Notes: a model not told the origin generated them from the letters alone. A DNA stretch of 64,000 nucleotides from Candidatus Cottocaccamicrobium excrementipullorum (GCA_018713255.1 DVFL01000017.1:1-64000), one strand, 5' to 3'. Shown: positions 25,478 to 35,688, counted from the stretch's first letter. Numbers and translations are program-made.

Positions 25478-25723
25478 TTACAGGCTTTCTTTGTACTGCT
25501 TTAACGCTCTGGCCAGCTGATCTGGACAAGAAGTGGGGCGAGGGCCGCACTGAATGCCGTCCAGACGGCGGATCGCATCGTCAATATCCATTCCTTCAAC
25601 CAAGCGTGCCACTCCCTGCGTATTTCCGGAACAGCCGCCTACAAAGGATACATTCGTTACTTTATTGTCTTTTACTTCGAAATGGATGGAACGTGAACAG
25701 ACGCCCTGAGTTTTAAAATCCAT
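25478..25723 (-). CDS. TSCPD-domain protein
   Basis: This 81-residue protein matches the TSCPD family (TIGR03905-like), related to the C-terminal domain of class II ribonucleotide reductases. It contains CSRSIHFEV, FVGGCSGNTQG and the name-giving TSCPDQLARAL, with conserved cysteines. Function as a stand-alone protein is not established; metal or nucleotide binding is likely. The start at 25723 follows AGAGGAGGAAG on the minus strand, and the extra upstream codons of the longer frame are non-homologous. It has its own promoter. Confidence 0.85.
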   Translation of the reverse strand: MDFKTQGVCSRSIHFEVKDNKVTNVSFVGGCSGNTQGVARLVEGMDIDDAIRRLDGIQCGPRPTSCPDQLARALKQYKESL

Positions 25724-25833
25724 AAATTCTTCCTCCTCTTTTGATACAGGGCAGAGACGGGCTTTTGCTGCAGGCCGCAGCAGATTCAAAGCTTCCGACT
25801 GCCCGAACAGCAGATTCTAAACATTCACAATCC

Positions 25834-25873
25834 AGTATAATGGATTGAAAAAGATTGTCAAGACCCTTATAAT
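25834..25873. promoter_or_regulatory. Divergent overlapping sigma-A promoters
   Basis: Plus strand: TTGAAA (25845-25850), 17-bp spacer, TATAAT (25868-25873), toward mtnN. Minus strand: TTGACA (25861-25856), 16-bp spacer, TATACT (25839-25834), toward the TSCPD gene. The two occupy the same 40 bp and cannot be bound by polymerase at once. The plus-strand leader is about 140 nt and GC-rich, with a possible GGGATT/AATCCC stem near 25906-25929; no known riboswitch is recognised. Confidence 0.8.
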
Positions 25874-26023
25874 GAAAAAGAACCGGGATAAACAGCGGGG
25901 ATTCGGCGTCTTGCAAGGGCGGCAATCCCTGTTGGCCGGCGCTGTGGATTTCTTCTTTTTGGCGGCAGGGTATCCTTTGGCGGCGAGAAGGGGAAGCGTA
26001 AAGAAATGAATAGGAGGTTCATT

Positions 26024-26731
26024 ATGTTAGGGATTATTGGAGCTATGGATGAAGAAGTGGCAAAGATCAGAGAATGTCTGGATCAGGTTTCTGTAGAAAC
26101 TCGGGGAGGCATGGATTTTTATAAAGGAAACATTAAAGGAAAACCTGTGGTCGTGGTGAAATCAGGAATTGGAAAAGTAAATGCAGCTATGTGTGCCCAG
26201 ATTCTGGTGGATTGCTATGGGGTGGATGCCATGATTAATACAGGAATTGCAGGCTCTCTTCGCCCGGAAATTAATATCGGAGATATTGTACTTTCCACAG
26301 ATGCAGTTCAGCATGATATGGATGCCACAGGCTTTGGCTATCCTGTGGGGCAGATTCCTCAGATGGATATTTTTGCTTTCCCATCTGATGAGGGGCTGAG
26401 AAAGCTGGCGCAGGAGTGCTGTCATCTGGTAAATCCGGATATTCAAACTTTCTCAGGAAGAGTAGTGAGCGGAGATCAATTTATTTCAGATAAGAAGAAA
26501 AAACAGTGGCTGATTGATACTTTCCAGGGAAGCTGCACGGAGATGGAGGGAGCGGCCATTGCCCAGATTGCCTGGCGCAACCAGATCCCGGTTTTGATTG
26601 TTCGGGCTATATCGGACAAGGCGGATGACAGTGCCAATATGGATTACGAGACCTTTGAAGCAAAGGCTATTCAGCATTCTGTGAATCTTCTTCTGGCAAT
26701 GGCAGAGCGCTATGAAGGAAAAGAGGCCTGA
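26024..26731 (+). CDS. mtnN: 5'-methylthioadenosine/S-adenosylhomocysteine nucleosidase
   Basis: MtnN removes adenine from MTA, SAH and 5'-deoxyadenosine, by-products of polyamine synthesis, methylation and radical-SAM reactions. The 235-residue protein shows GIIGAMDEEV at the start, NTGIAGSL, VVSGDQFI, the substrate glutamates in EMEGAAIAQIA, and the catalytic aspartate in RAISDKADD. The start at 26024 follows TAGGAGGTTCATT; an upstream in-frame ATG at 26006 precedes that ribosome binding site and is unlikely. Length and motifs are canonical. Confidence 0.95.
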   Translation: MLGIIGAMDEEVAKIRECLDQVSVETRGGMDFYKGNIKGKPVVVVKSGIGKVNAAMCAQILVDCYGVDAMINTGIAGSLRPEINIGDIVLSTDAVQHDMDATGFGYPVGQIPQMDIFAFPSDEGLRKLAQECCHLVNPDIQTFSGRVVSGDQFISDKKKKQWLIDTFQGSCTEMEGAAIAQIAWRNQIPVLIVRAISDKADDSANMDYETFEAKAIQHSVNLLLAMAERYEGKEA

Positions 26732-26913
26732 AGTCAGGAGTCTTCTTTTGAAGCCAGGAAAGTGGGATAATCGCGCTTTTTCCTTCCCTTCAGAGGCGGA
26801 TAGAAGCAGAATTTGACGAACGATTCTAAGCGTTCTCATCTTCCCAAATGGAAATCCGATGATTATAATGGACCCATCAGGCGCAGTCAAGGCGCCAGGA
26901 AGAAAGGGGAGCT

Positions 26914-27888
26914 ATGATTATGCTGGAATTTTTACAGACAGGGAAGGCGGTTTACCTTCTGGCAGCGATCTGCCTGATCGGCATGGCCGGCAGGCTGGCG
27001 GCAGGAAGCTTCTACAAACGATTGATTAAAGAAACAGGAAACATGATGCTGACGAAGAATAAATGGCTGCGGGAGCTAAGGCAGCGGGCGGAGGATACTT
27101 ATCGGCTGAATCAAGGAGTGGCCAACACTCGGGTATTTGTAGAACGGCAGGTATATGATGCCCGTCTGGGGTTCTTGACACCTGGAGGATGGAATGCTTT
27201 CTCCAGCCAGGTGACGGCTTTATGTTTTTTAGTGGGCGGAATCGCCGCATTTTTAGCTTACTGGTACCGCTGTGATTCATATTACATTGTGCTCTACAGT
27301 TCAGTCGGCGTGCTGACGGGGATCTTTAATATTATGCTTGATTTGGGGGCAGGTCTGGAGGATAAGCGGCAGAGACTCAGCGTCTCCATTCAGGATTACC
27401 TGGAAAATTCTCTCTGGAAACGGCTGGGGAGGGACAGGCTTCCAGATCTTGAGGAAGAGAAAACCGGAACAGAAGGTTCCACGGCGGCCGCGGCCAGAGA
27501 ACCGGCCCGTCTTTTCCGCGGCAGAAAACGGGAGGCTGGAGGATACTCTGGCAAAAGTGATTCGGTTTCCGGCGCAGCTGCAGGGAGTGAGAATAAAGCT
27601 TCCGTTTCCCAAGGCGGGCTTCGAAGCGTCCGGGAATCTCCGTCAGGACGGCTTAGAGGACAGAACAGAGATGAGGATAGTTCTGGAAAGATTGTGACGG
27701 ATGAAGCGTTGAATCAGCTTCGAAAAAGTCTGGAACAGGCGGCTGCCGGCCGCACGGTTCAGCCCATAAGGTCTCAGGATAAAGGAGATAAGGAGACCGG
27801 GGGATCGGCTGGCGAGAATTGGATGAAAGATTTGAAGCCAGAGGAAATTAGAGTCCTTGGAGAAATTATCCGGGAATATTTAGGATAA
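26914..27888 (+). CDS. Membrane protein with two to three N-terminal helices and a disordered tail
   Basis: This 324-residue protein is unrecognised. Hydrophobic segments lie at about residues 12-30 and 95-145 (CFLVGGIAAFLAYWY and VLYSSVGVLTGIFNI). The rest is a polar, glycine-, serine- and arginine-rich cytoplasmic tail of ~170 residues without evident domains. AAAGGGGAG precedes the ATG. It lies alone between mtnN and pgi. The 260 bp that follow hold a possible -10 (TATACT near 28048) for pgi but no gene. Confidence 0.5.
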   Translation: MIMLEFLQTGKAVYLLAAICLIGMAGRLAAGSFYKRLIKETGNMMLTKNKWLRELRQRAEDTYRLNQGVANTRVFVERQVYDARLGFLTPGGWNAFSSQVTALCFLVGGIAAFLAYWYRCDSYYIVLYSSVGVLTGIFNIMLDLGAGLEDKRQRLSVSIQDYLENSLWKRLGRDRLPDLEEEKTGTEGSTAAAAREPARLFRGRKREAGGYSGKSDSVSGAAAGSENKASVSQGGLRSVRESPSGRLRGQNRDEDSSGKIVTDEALNQLRKSLEQAAAGRTVQPIRSQDKGDKETGGSAGENWMKDLKPEEIRVLGEIIREYLG

Positions 27889-28150
27889 AGCTCCAAAAGC
27901 TTTCAGCGCTTTCCCTAAAGACAGCGATTTTCTGACTGCAGGCAGAGAAACGTGATGGAGGGAAAGGAAAAGAAAACGGCGGGGAAAGGAGCGGGTAAAA
28001 TCGGGAAATGAAGGGCAAAACCATGGACGGAAAAATGCGTTTGTGGTATACTGAAAGACGGAATAGGAAAATTGCTCCAGTTCCGCAGACCTGAAAGAAT
28101 CCACGGGGCGGGAGACGACAGGAGAAAATCCAGAAGAGGAGAGGTTAGTC

Positions 28151-29500
28151 ATGGGAAAGAATGTTACATTTGATTACGCAAAAGCTTCCTGTTTTATTTC
28201 AGATGAAGAGCTGAAGAACATGAAAGCTGCGGCAGAATGTGCCAAGGAAGTGCTGGTAAGCAAATCTGGAGCAGGAAATGATTTTTTAGGATGGATTGAT
28301 CTGCCGGTAGATTATGACAAAGAAGAGTTTGCAAGAATTAAAGAAGCGGCTAAGAAGATTCAGTCTGATTCCGATGTCCTGCTGGTAATCGGCATTGGCG
28401 GTTCTTATCTGGGAGCCAGAGCTGCCATTGAATTTTTGTCCCACAGCTTTTATAATGTGCTTTCCAAGGATGCCAGAAAGACTCCTGAGATTTACTTTGT
28501 AGGAAACAGTATCAGCAGCAAGTATGTTAAAGATCTTATTGATGTGCTGGAGGGCAAAGATTTTTCCATTAATATTATTTCTAAGTCCGGAACTACTACA
28601 GAGCCGGCGATCGCTTTCCGGGTATTTAAGGATCTGTTGATTAAGAAGTACGGAAGAGAAGAAGCGAATAAGAGAATTTACGCAACCACAGATAAGGCTA
28701 AGGGAGCTCTGAAGAATCTGGCCAATGAAGAAGGCTATGCTTCTTTTGTGGTGCCGGACGATGTAGGCGGACGGTTCTCTGTTTTAACGGCAGTAGGTCT
28801 CCTTCCCATTGCAGTAAGCGGTGCAGATATTGACAAGCTGATGGAAGGCGCTGCTTCCATGAGAAAGATTGCTCTGGAGACGCCTTATGAATCCAATCCC
28901 TCTGTTTTATATGCAGCGATCCGCAACATTCTGCTGAGAAAAGGCAAGAACGTTGAAGTTGTGGCCAATTATGAGCCGAGCCTGCATTATGTATCTGAAT
29001 GGTGGAAACAGCTTTTCGGAGAGAGCGAAGGCAAGGATCACAAGGGAATTTTCCCGGCAGCTGTGGATTTGACCACGGATCTGCATTCCATGGGACAGTT
29101 TATCCAGGACGGCGCAAGAATTATGTTCGAGACAGTCGTTAACGTAGAGGAGTCTCCGGCAGAGATTGTTTTGGGCAAAGAAGAAGTTGATACAGACGGC
29201 ATGAATTATCTGGCGGGAAAGACCGTGGACTTTGTAAACAAGAGCGCGATGAACGGAACGATTCTGGCGCATACCGATGGACAGGTGCCTAACCTGATGG
29301 TGACGGTGCCGGAGCAGAATGAGTACTATTTAGGCCAGTTATTCTATTTCTTTGAGTTTGCCTGCGGCGTCAGCGGATATCTTCTGGGGGTTAATCCCTT
29401 CAATCAGCCCGGCGTAGAGAGCTATAAGAAAAACATGTTTGCCCTTTTAGGCAAGCCTGGATATGAAGAAGCAAGAGAAGCCCTGTTAAAGCGGCTGTAA
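28151..29500 (+). CDS. pgi: Glucose-6-phosphate isomerase
   Basis: Pgi interconverts glucose 6-phosphate and fructose 6-phosphate in glycolysis and gluconeogenesis. The 449-residue protein is of the compact Gram-positive type. Visible family motifs include [18 protein letters not shown], the sugar-phosphate site [27 protein letters not shown], and [27 protein letters not shown] precedes the ATG. A hairpin terminator follows. Confidence 0.96.
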   Translation: MGKNVTFDYAKASCFISDEELKNMKAAAECAKEVLVSKSGAGNDFLGWIDLPVDYDKEEFARIKEAAKKIQSDSDVLLVIGIGGSYLGARAAIEFLSHSFYNVLSKDARKTPEIYFVGNSISSKYVKDLIDVLEGKDFSINIISKSGTTTEPAIAFRVFKDLLIKKYGREEANKRIYATTDKAKGALKNLANEEGYASFVVPDDVGGRFSVLTAVGLLPIAVSGADIDKLMEGAASMRKIALETPYESNPSVLYAAIRNILLRKGKNVEVVANYEPSLHYVSEWWKQLFGESEGKDHKGIFPAAVDLTTDLHSMGQFIQDGARIMFETVVNVEESPAEIVLGKEEVDTDGMNYLAGKTVDFVNKSAMNGTILAHTDGQVPNLMVTVPEQNEYYLGQLFYFFEFACGVSGYLLGVNPFNQPGVESYKKNMFALLGKPGYEEAREALLKRL

Positions 29501-29514
29501 ATAAGAAATAAAAG

Positions 29515-29549
29515 ACCGGGGAAGGGGCTTTGCAGCCCTCTTCCCCGGT
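29515..29549. terminator. Hairpin terminator after pgi
   Basis: ACCGGGGAAGGGGCT and AGCCCTCTTCCCCGGT pair across a short loop. The T tract is weak on the plus strand; the minus side reads ctttatttctta, so it may also stop the convergent small gene. Confidence 0.7.
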
Positions 29550-29552
29550 TCC

Positions 29553-29819
29553 CTATTCTTCGATCACCTGCAGCTCCAAATAGTCAAAATCGATTTCTTC
29601 CACGAAATTGTCCTGGGAAAAGCGGGTTTTGTCATGACGCTGGAAGCTGCGTACATTAGAGTCCAGCCAGATGGGCTGGCTTAAGTCAAATTGTATGCAG
29701 ATTTTCTCCAGAGATTGAAAAACCATTTGTGTCCGGGACAGGGAATAGTCGGAGATGGAGATGACCGTATCTTTGATCAGATGATTATCTTTCCAGATTT
29801 TACCCCACATACGGAACAT
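29553..29819 (-). CDS. Small protein of unknown function
   Basis: This 88-residue soluble protein is not recognised. It starts MFRMWGKIWKDN and contains alternating hydrophobic strands (TVISISD, ICIQFDL, IDFDYLELQVIEE), suggesting a compact alpha/beta fold. GGGAGGATCTGCC upstream of the minus-strand ATG is a good ribosome binding site. It is convergent with pgi. No signal peptide, membrane segment or metal motif is seen. Confidence 0.6.
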   Translation of the reverse strand: MFRMWGKIWKDNHLIKDTVISISDYSLSRTQMVFQSLEKICIQFDLSQPIWLDSNVRSFQRHDKTRFSQDNFVEEIDFDYLELQVIEE

Positions 29820-29998
29820 GGCAGATCCTCCCTTACCAGTCTTTGACTTTGTGTTCCATTATACGATGAAGAGGCGGCCATGTCCAGCCGGAATTGCTGC
29901 TTGTCCGCAGAGTGATTTTGTAGTAAGCTTATAACGAAAAGCGGAGAAGGCAGATAATCCGGATCAGAACAAAAGAAAAAGGCGAAGGAGGATGCGGC

Positions 29999-31108
29999 AT
30001 GACACAGCCCACAGACCAGGGCGCATTGCTTGGAGAGGCCAAGCAGGCGCTGGAAAGCCTGAATCGAGCAAAGGAAGAGCGAAGCCGCCTGGATATGGAG
30101 GCGAAGCAGCTTCGCAAGCAGTTGGATGCAGAGAAAAAAGCAGCGGAGGATGCGGCGGCGCTTACAGTAAAGAAGCGTCGGGAGGAAATCAACGCGAGCT
30201 ATGATAAAGAGATCGCCAAAGGCCAGGATCGGCTGCGGCGCGCCAGACAGAAGCGGGAAAAAGCCAAGAATCAGCGGATGCGCGACCGGATTGCAGAGGA
30301 GACGGCTGAACTGCGCGGAGAAAACCGAGAACTTCATCTTAAGCTGAAAGGACTTCTGCAAAAAGAAGGACTTCCTGGGTTTTGCGGTTCTTTCTGGTAT
30401 TATGCCTTGTATATGCCCAGAAGCTTCCGGGAGATCGGCGGTTTAATTCTGGCTGTCCTGTTCTTTTTTGCTGCGTTGCCAGGCGGGATTTATTTGTTGA
30501 TTCAGGAATCTGTGCGCAGCAGCTGGATGTTGATAGTGATTTATCTGTTGGATATTTTCATTGTCGGGGGCATTTATCTGGGGGTGTCCAACAGAACGAA
30601 GGCAGGACATTTAGAGATAATCCGTCAGGGAAGGCTGATTCGGGATACCATTCGAGGAAATGAAAAAAAGATTCGGGTAATTACCAGTACAATCCGCCGG
30701 GATCGCAATGAATCCCTTTATAATCTTGAGAAGTATGATGATGAAATTGCTAAAACAGAACAGGAGCTGGCGGAGATTACCGGGAAAAAGCAGGAAGCGC
30801 TGACGGCTTTTGATACGGTGACCCGGACGATTATTTCTGATGAGATCTGGAATAACAGCAAAGAAAAAATAGACAGCTTGACTGAAGATTTGGAGCGAAG
30901 GGAAAACCGCCAAAGAACGCTGGAAAAGCAGATCCAGGAGATGTCTCTGGAAATCACCGACCGGTATGAAACCTATATTGGCAAGGAATTTATGCAGCCA
31001 GACAAGCTGGCGGAACTGGCGCGGCTGATCAGATCGGGTCAGGCGGCTAATATCAGTGATGCAATTCAACAATATAAAGAAGAAAAAAATAAACCCAAAG
31101 AGGGCTGA
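29999..31108 (+). CDS. Coiled-coil membrane protein
   Basis: This 369-residue protein has an N-terminal coiled coil (about 10-120, rich in Lys, Glu, Arg), two transmembrane helices at about 145-170 and 177-197, and a second coiled coil (about 230-335). A small C-terminal motif follows (DKLAELARLIRSGQAANISDAIQQY), of a type often found at the end of clostridial membrane proteins. Both coiled coils should be cytoplasmic. It may be a scaffold or membrane-shaping protein; I do not know the family's role. AAGGAGG precedes the ATG. A strong terminator begins inside the last codons. Confidence 0.6.
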   Translation: MTQPTDQGALLGEAKQALESLNRAKEERSRLDMEAKQLRKQLDAEKKAAEDAAALTVKKRREEINASYDKEIAKGQDRLRRARQKREKAKNQRMRDRIAEETAELRGENRELHLKLKGLLQKEGLPGFCGSFWYYALYMPRSFREIGGLILAVLFFFAALPGGIYLLIQESVRSSWMLIVIYLLDIFIVGGIYLGVSNRTKAGHLEIIRQGRLIRDTIRGNEKKIRVITSTIRRDRNESLYNLEKYDDEIAKTEQELAEITGKKQEALTAFDTVTRTIISDEIWNNSKEKIDSLTEDLERRENRQRTLEKQIQEMSLEITDRYETYIGKEFMQPDKLAELARLIRSGQAANISDAIQQYKEEKNKPKEG

Positions 31109-31144
31109 CTTACTCCGGCTGGTGCAGTAAGTCAGCCCCCTTTT
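31102..31144 (+). terminator. Rho-independent terminator
   Basis: GGGCTGACTTACT (31102-31114) and AGTAAGTCAGCCC (31126-31138) form a perfect 13-bp stem followed by CCTTTT. It sits between convergent genes. Confidence 0.85.
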
Positions 31145-31169
31145 CGTTAATTCCATCCAGCAGGTGAAA

Positions 31170-33011
31170 TTAAATGGAAATGAAATGAAAAGGAATGTGA
31201 TTTTCCTTTAATATCTGTTCTTCCCGCCGGTGGCAGGTAAAGAGAATGATCTGTCCGCTGAATGCAGAAGCCAGCCAGCACAGAGCCGAACGAAGACGGT
31301 CGTCATCATAAAGGGCAAAGCTGTCATCAAAAATCAGAGGCATTTTTTCCGGGCCGCTTTGAATCAGCCTGGCGGCAGCCAGACGGAGAGCAAGGTAAAT
31401 CTGGTCTAAAGTACCGGAGCTTACTTGATCCATGGGAACCAGCTTGGTTTTCGTATTCATAAATACGTTTAAATTTTCATCTACACTCATGCTGTTATAG
31501 ATGCCCCCAGTTATGCCTTTGATGAGATCGGAGGCTTCTTTGTTTAAGTACAGACCGAAGGAATTTCGGATAGAAGAAGCCAGTTCTGTCATGGTATCCT
31601 GAGCCAGATCAATGGCGGCTAGTTCCTGTGAGACCCTCTCATTTTCCTGGATGACTTCCCGCAGACCTTCTGCCTGGGTTTTCAAACTGGCCAGATGTTC
31701 CAGTTTTTTCTCCAGCTCCCACTGGCGCTTTTGCTGGGTTTCAATTTCTGCGCCAAAGCCAGACTGCTGACGGGAAAGTTCTTCCATGTTTTTTTCCAGG
31801 GTGTCAGCTGTTTCCTGAGAAGAAATTACTGCCCGGCACAGCCGTTTAAATTCAGCCATTCTTTCCAAGAAAGCATTCATTCCTTCCTGGCTTACGGTAT
31901 TATCTCCTAGATGTCTGGAAAAAATTTCCTGAAGGAGCTTTTTGCTGTAATCCATGTCCTTTTTCCGCCCGCTGTTTTGGGCAAGCAGAAGCACTGCCGC
32001 GCCGGCCAGAATCAGGGCGGTCAGAAGAAGACCTCCGCCCAGCAGCGGAAAACTCCGTAATCCAGAAGCATTGGAGAGCATTAATCCTCCCCCGCCGGCG
32101 CCCAAAATCACGGCGAAAAGGAACAGGAGAATAGGAGCAGCCTTCCGTGAAGGTTTTTCGCAGATGACCTTTGCTCTGGAGTAGTCCTGATAAATTTCCT
32201 TTCCCCGGCTTTCGTAAGCTTCAATAGAAGCTTCATCGGTGAACTGGCTGCTTTCCAGAACCTGGTGTCCCCTTGCGATTTTCTGCAGCAATTCTTCCCG
32301 CTCTGTCCGCAGCTGGTCCAGCTCTTTCTTTGCCTGGGCTTGTTTTGCCTGAAATTCCGTTAAATGATTTTCATATTCCGGTCCTGAAATTTCTTTTTCC
32401 AGATTGCGGATTTCTCCCAGCACGTTGGTATAAGTTCTGGCGGCTTCTGGCGCCAGCTGCCGTTCCATTTCTTTTCTCTGGGCTTTCAGGAAAGCTGAGG
32501 CCTTGGTGATATTCAGCGCCATATTTCCTGTGGTGTTCATGTTGGCGATATAGTTTTTCAGCTCAGAAGCCATACCGCTGTCAGTGGCGCTTTTTAGCTG
32601 GCCAATGCTGATGGTATTCACGTAGGCGGTTTCGTTCAGCCCGCAGAGGAGACGATCCATAAAGGCCTTGGTCGGTTCAACCTGCTTCCCCTCTGTCTCG
32701 TCCACAATGGTAAATTCCCGGGGATTCTGGAAATTCCGGTGAATCCGGTAAATATGACCTTGGGATTCTAAGCGCAGCCGTCCTTCATAACCGCCTTTTA
32801 AATCCCATGGGCGGTATTTGCTGAACTGATCGGTTTTAGCGGCGCGTCCTCTTTGGCGTTCCATCCCAAAAAGCATAGCCCGGATAAAGGTATGGAGGGT
32901 GGATTTTCCCGCCTCGTTTTTTCCGTATATTATGTTCAGGCCATCGGAAAACTGAATGGAGCGGTCATGAAATTTCCCAAAACCGCTTATCTGTAAGTCG
33001 AGAAGCTTCAT
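31170..33011 (-). CDS. SMC/Rad50-like ATPase (YhaN-type)
   Basis: An AAA/ABC-type ATPase related to SbcC/Rad50 and Bacillus YhaN. The 613-residue protein has the N-terminal ATPase half with Walker A GKNEAGKST (residues 31-39), a coiled coil, two membrane-like hydrophobic segments in the middle (about 295-350), and a second coiled coil. The C-terminal half has the signature VSSGTLDQIYLALRLA and Walker B LIFDDSF. The central hydrophobic pair is characteristic of YhaN. It is shorter than typical YhaN because the coiled coils are reduced. Its start overlaps the phosphoesterase stop by 4 bp (ATGA), so the two form a nuclease-ATPase complex, probably in DNA repair. Confidence 0.85.
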   Translation of the reverse strand: MKLLDLQISGFGKFHDRSIQFSDGLNIIYGKNEAGKSTLHTFIRAMLFGMERQRGRAAKTDQFSKYRPWDLKGGYEGRLRLESQGHIYRIHRNFQNPREFTIVDETEGKQVEPTKAFMDRLLCGLNETAYVNTISIGQLKSATDSGMASELKNYIANMNTTGNMALNITKASAFLKAQRKEMERQLAPEAARTYTNVLGEIRNLEKEISGPEYENHLTEFQAKQAQAKKELDQLRTEREELLQKIARGHQVLESSQFTDEASIEAYESRGKEIYQDYSRAKVICEKPSRKAAPILLFLFAVILGAGGGGLMLSNASGLRSFPLLGGGLLLTALILAGAAVLLLAQNSGRKKDMDYSKKLLQEIFSRHLGDNTVSQEGMNAFLERMAEFKRLCRAVISSQETADTLEKNMEELSRQQSGFGAEIETQQKRQWELEKKLEHLASLKTQAEGLREVIQENERVSQELAAIDLAQDTMTELASSIRNSFGLYLNKEASDLIKGITGGIYNSMSVDENLNVFMNTKTKLVPMDQVSSGTLDQIYLALRLAAARLIQSGPEKMPLIFDDSFALYDDDRLRSALCWLASAFSGQIILFTCHRREEQILKENHIPFHFISI

Positions 33012-34084
33012 GACGGGCTCCTTTCATCAGTAGTTTTCAGCAAAGCGTTGATGCCGTAATAAAGGGCTTTTTTTTCTACGGGACTCATCGTTTCTTTTTG
33101 GAGCGCCCGAATAAAAAAGCCGATCATATCACCTGGATGCTCTGCGAAAAGCTGGGCGAAATCATACTGGGGTTCTGAACTGTCCACAATTTCCACAATG
33201 CGGAAACGAGATTCCAGCACGTTCAGGTCGAAGGTAATATCTGGATCACGCATTCCCCGAATCATAAAACGATAAATATGCTGGAGCCCCCGGGACTGGA
33301 TTTCCTGAGAAATTCTGGCGGCCAGTTCTCCGTTGGTGGTTTTCGGCGTTACGCTTACGGCCAGGGAGATGTATTGAGACTGGCAGATAGGAAGGAATTC
33401 CAATGCGGTTACCTGTCTGGAAACCGGATTGATTTCTCCGAAAAATACGCCGTGGGGACCTGTCTCTGTTTTGTCCAAAGGCTCAGGAGAACCGCAGTAA
33501 GCAGCTCTTCGGTCTAACAGCACCTGCGGCTTGTGAATATGCCCCAATGCAATATAGGAAAAAGGGGCTTTTGCCAACCGAGCCATATCCAAAGGCAGAT
33601 GCCGGGCATCGCCTCCGTGAGCCAACAGAATTTGAATTCTGCCGTTGTCTTTAATGTCCAGATTATTCAGAAGCGGCTCTGTGATTTCTGTGGTGTGGTA
33701 GCTGAAGCCGTAGATTTCCGTGTTGCAGTCAGAAAACACTGCGGACTCCAGTTCATCTTTCATAAGAAACGTTACATTAGGGCACCAGGTAAAGCTCATG
33801 AGAGCAGAATTTGCCCGGATTCGGTCATGATTTCCAGCAATGAGAACTACCCGAACTGAGGGAATAGTGGAGAACAGATAATTAATTTCCTTTAAATCTC
33901 GGGCAAGGGGCTGGCGGTGAAAAAGATCGCCGCTGATCAAGAGAAAATCCACCTGGCGCTCTCTGGACAGACGGATAATTTCTTCAAAGGTTTCTTTAAT
34001 GGCCTGAGCTCTCTCCCGAGACCATGGGTGGTCGCAGTCTGGGCTCATGCCCCAGTGGATATCGCCTGTGTGTATAAACTTCAT
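33008..34084 (-). CDS. DNA repair metallophosphoesterase (YhaO/SbcD/Mre11-like)
   Basis: The predicted nuclease partner of the downstream ATPase. The 358-residue protein has the phosphoesterase motifs in order: TGDIHWG, LISGDLFHRQP, LIAGNHDRIR, LLAHGGDARH and ALGHIHKPQ. They bind two manganese ions in Mre11-type nucleases. The C-terminal ~120 residues form the capping and ATPase-docking region. GGAGAAGGAA precedes the ATG on the minus strand. Order phosphoesterase then ATPase is the same as in yhaO-yhaN and sbcD-sbcC pairs. Confidence 0.88.
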   Translation of the reverse strand: MKFIHTGDIHWGMSPDCDHPWSRERAQAIKETFEEIIRLSRERQVDFLLISGDLFHRQPLARDLKEINYLFSTIPSVRVVLIAGNHDRIRANSALMSFTWCPNVTFLMKDELESAVFSDCNTEIYGFSYHTTEITEPLLNNLDIKDNGRIQILLAHGGDARHLPLDMARLAKAPFSYIALGHIHKPQVLLDRRAAYCGSPEPLDKTETGPHGVFFGEINPVSRQVTALEFLPICQSQYISLAVSVTPKTTNGELAARISQEIQSRGLQHIYRFMIRGMRDPDITFDLNVLESRFRIVEIVDSSEPQYDFAQLFAEHPGDMIGFFIRALQKETMSPVEKKALYYGINALLKTTDERSPS

Positions 34085-34199
34085 TTCCTTCTCCGTTCTT
34101 TGTGGAAGAAATTCCCGCTCAAGAAGAACGGGAATTTATGCTACACTGTCTTTAGCACCGTATAGTTTCCCTGAACATCAACGCTAAGGACCCGAAAGC

Positions 34200-35591
34200 T
34201 TACAGCTCGCAGTTGTTGACGGTTCTGGGGAAGGGGATAACATCCCGGATATTGGACATTCCTGTAAGATACATAACACACCGCTCAAAACCAAGACCAA
34301 AGCCGGAGTGGCGGGCGGAGCCGTATTTACGCAGATCCAGGTAAAAGCCGTAATCCTCTTTCTTAAGGCCAAGCTCATCCATTCGGGCTACCAGCTTGTC
34401 GTAGCTGTCCTCTCTCTGGCTGCCGCCGATGATTTCACCGATGCCAGGCACCAGGCAATCCATGGCGGCTACTGTTTTTCCATCCTCATTCAACTTCATG
34501 TAGAAGGCTTTGATTTCTTTGGGGTAATCCGTAACGAAAAGCGGGCGCTTAAAGATCTCTTCAGTCAGATAGCGCTCGTGCTCCGTCTGCAGGTCACAGC
34601 CCCAGAATACTTTGTATTCAAATTTGTCGTTATGTTCCTCTAACAGACGGATAGCTTCTGTGTAGGTAACATGACCGAATTCGGAATTCAGCACGTGGTT
34701 TAACCGGTCCAGCAGCCCTTTGTCCACAAACTGGTTGAAGAAGTTCATTTCCTCTGGAGCCTGCTCTAATACATAACGGATAATGTACTTTAACATGCTT
34801 TCTGCCAGAGCCATGTTGTCGTTAAGATCCGCAAAGGCCATCTCCGGCTCGATCATCCAAAACTCAGCAGCATGGCGGGTGGTGTTGGAATTTTCTGCCC
34901 GGAAAGTAGGACCAAAGGTGTAGATGTTGCGGAAAGCCATGGCATAGGTCTCTCCATTTAACTGGCCGCTTACGGTAAGATTCGTAGGTTTGCCGAAGAA
35001 ATCTTTGGTGTAGTCCACGGCGCCGTCTTCGGTGCGGGGAACGTTGTTTAAATCCAGAGTAGTTACCTGGAACATTTCGCCGGCGCCTTCACAGTCGCTG
35101 CCGGTGATTAAAGGGGTATGCACATAAACAAAGCCCCGTTCCTGGAAGTACTGGTGGATGGCGTAGGCGATTAGAGAGCGTACCCGGAACACTGCCTGGA
35201 ACGTGTTGGTTCTAGGACGAAGATGAGAGATTGTCCGCAGGTATTCAAAGGAATGACGCTTTTTTTGCAGAGGATAGTCAGGGGCGGAAGCTCCTTCCAG
35301 CACAACCTTGGAAGCCTGGATTTCAAAGGGCTGTTTAGCCTGGGGAGTAGGGGTTAAAACGCCGGTGACAATTACTGCGCTGCCCACGCCGAGCTTGGCT
35401 GTCTCAGAGAAATTCTCCATTGTATCGTGGTAAACCACCTGAATCGGTTCGAAGAAGGTACCATCGCTGACAACCAGGAAGCCGAAGGCTTTTGAATCCC
35501 GATTGCTGCGCACCCAGCCGCCGATGGAAATTTCTTTTTGAAAGTAGCTTTCAGGATTTTTAAAAAGCTCCTTTACTGTAATTAAGTTCAT
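34200..35591 (-). CDS. asnS: Asparaginyl-tRNA synthetase
   Basis: AsnS attaches asparagine to tRNA-Asn. The 463-residue class IIb synthetase has the N-terminal OB-fold anticodon-binding domain (about 17-105, [21 protein letters not shown]). The catalytic core includes motif 2 [22 protein letters not shown] and motif 3 [15 protein letters not shown], and the protein ends in RTVNNCEL. Asn rather than Asp specificity is supported by overall length and the AsnS-type C-terminus. AAAGGAGAAC precedes the ATG. No T-box leader is visible. The presence of AsnS means direct charging is possible. Confidence 0.95.
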   Translation of the reverse strand: MNLITVKELFKNPESYFQKEISIGGWVRSNRDSKAFGFLVVSDGTFFEPIQVVYHDTMENFSETAKLGVGSAVIVTGVLTPTPQAKQPFEIQASKVVLEGASAPDYPLQKKRHSFEYLRTISHLRPRTNTFQAVFRVRSLIAYAIHQYFQERGFVYVHTPLITGSDCEGAGEMFQVTTLDLNNVPRTEDGAVDYTKDFFGKPTNLTVSGQLNGETYAMAFRNIYTFGPTFRAENSNTTRHAAEFWMIEPEMAFADLNDNMALAESMLKYIIRYVLEQAPEEMNFFNQFVDKGLLDRLNHVLNSEFGHVTYTEAIRLLEEHNDKFEYKVFWGCDLQTEHERYLTEEIFKRPLFVTDYPKEIKAFYMKLNEDGKTVAAMDCLVPGIGEIIGGSQREDSYDKLVARMDELGLKKEDYGFYLDLRKYGSARHSGFGLGFERCVMYLTGMSNIRDVIPFPRTVNNCEL

Positions 35592-35659
35592 AACAAAAGT
35601 TCTCCTTTTTCGTAAAAGATTTTCCCTCCTGGGGACAAATTTAACATTCTTTGGTACAA

Positions 35660-35688
35660 ATTATACTTTATTTTTACATCCGATTCAA
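35660..35688 (-). promoter_or_regulatory. Sigma-A promoter of asnS
   Basis: Minus strand TTGAAT (35688-35683), 17-bp spacer, TATAAT (35665-35660). It lies 69 bp from the start codon. The 308-bp gap between asnS and glgC holds this, the glgC promoter and nothing else I can name. Confidence 0.75.

Noticed and set aside
25874-26005. SAH or SAM riboswitch in the mtnN leader
   Set aside because: The leader is GC-rich with a small stem, but I cannot match it to the conserved core of any known class.
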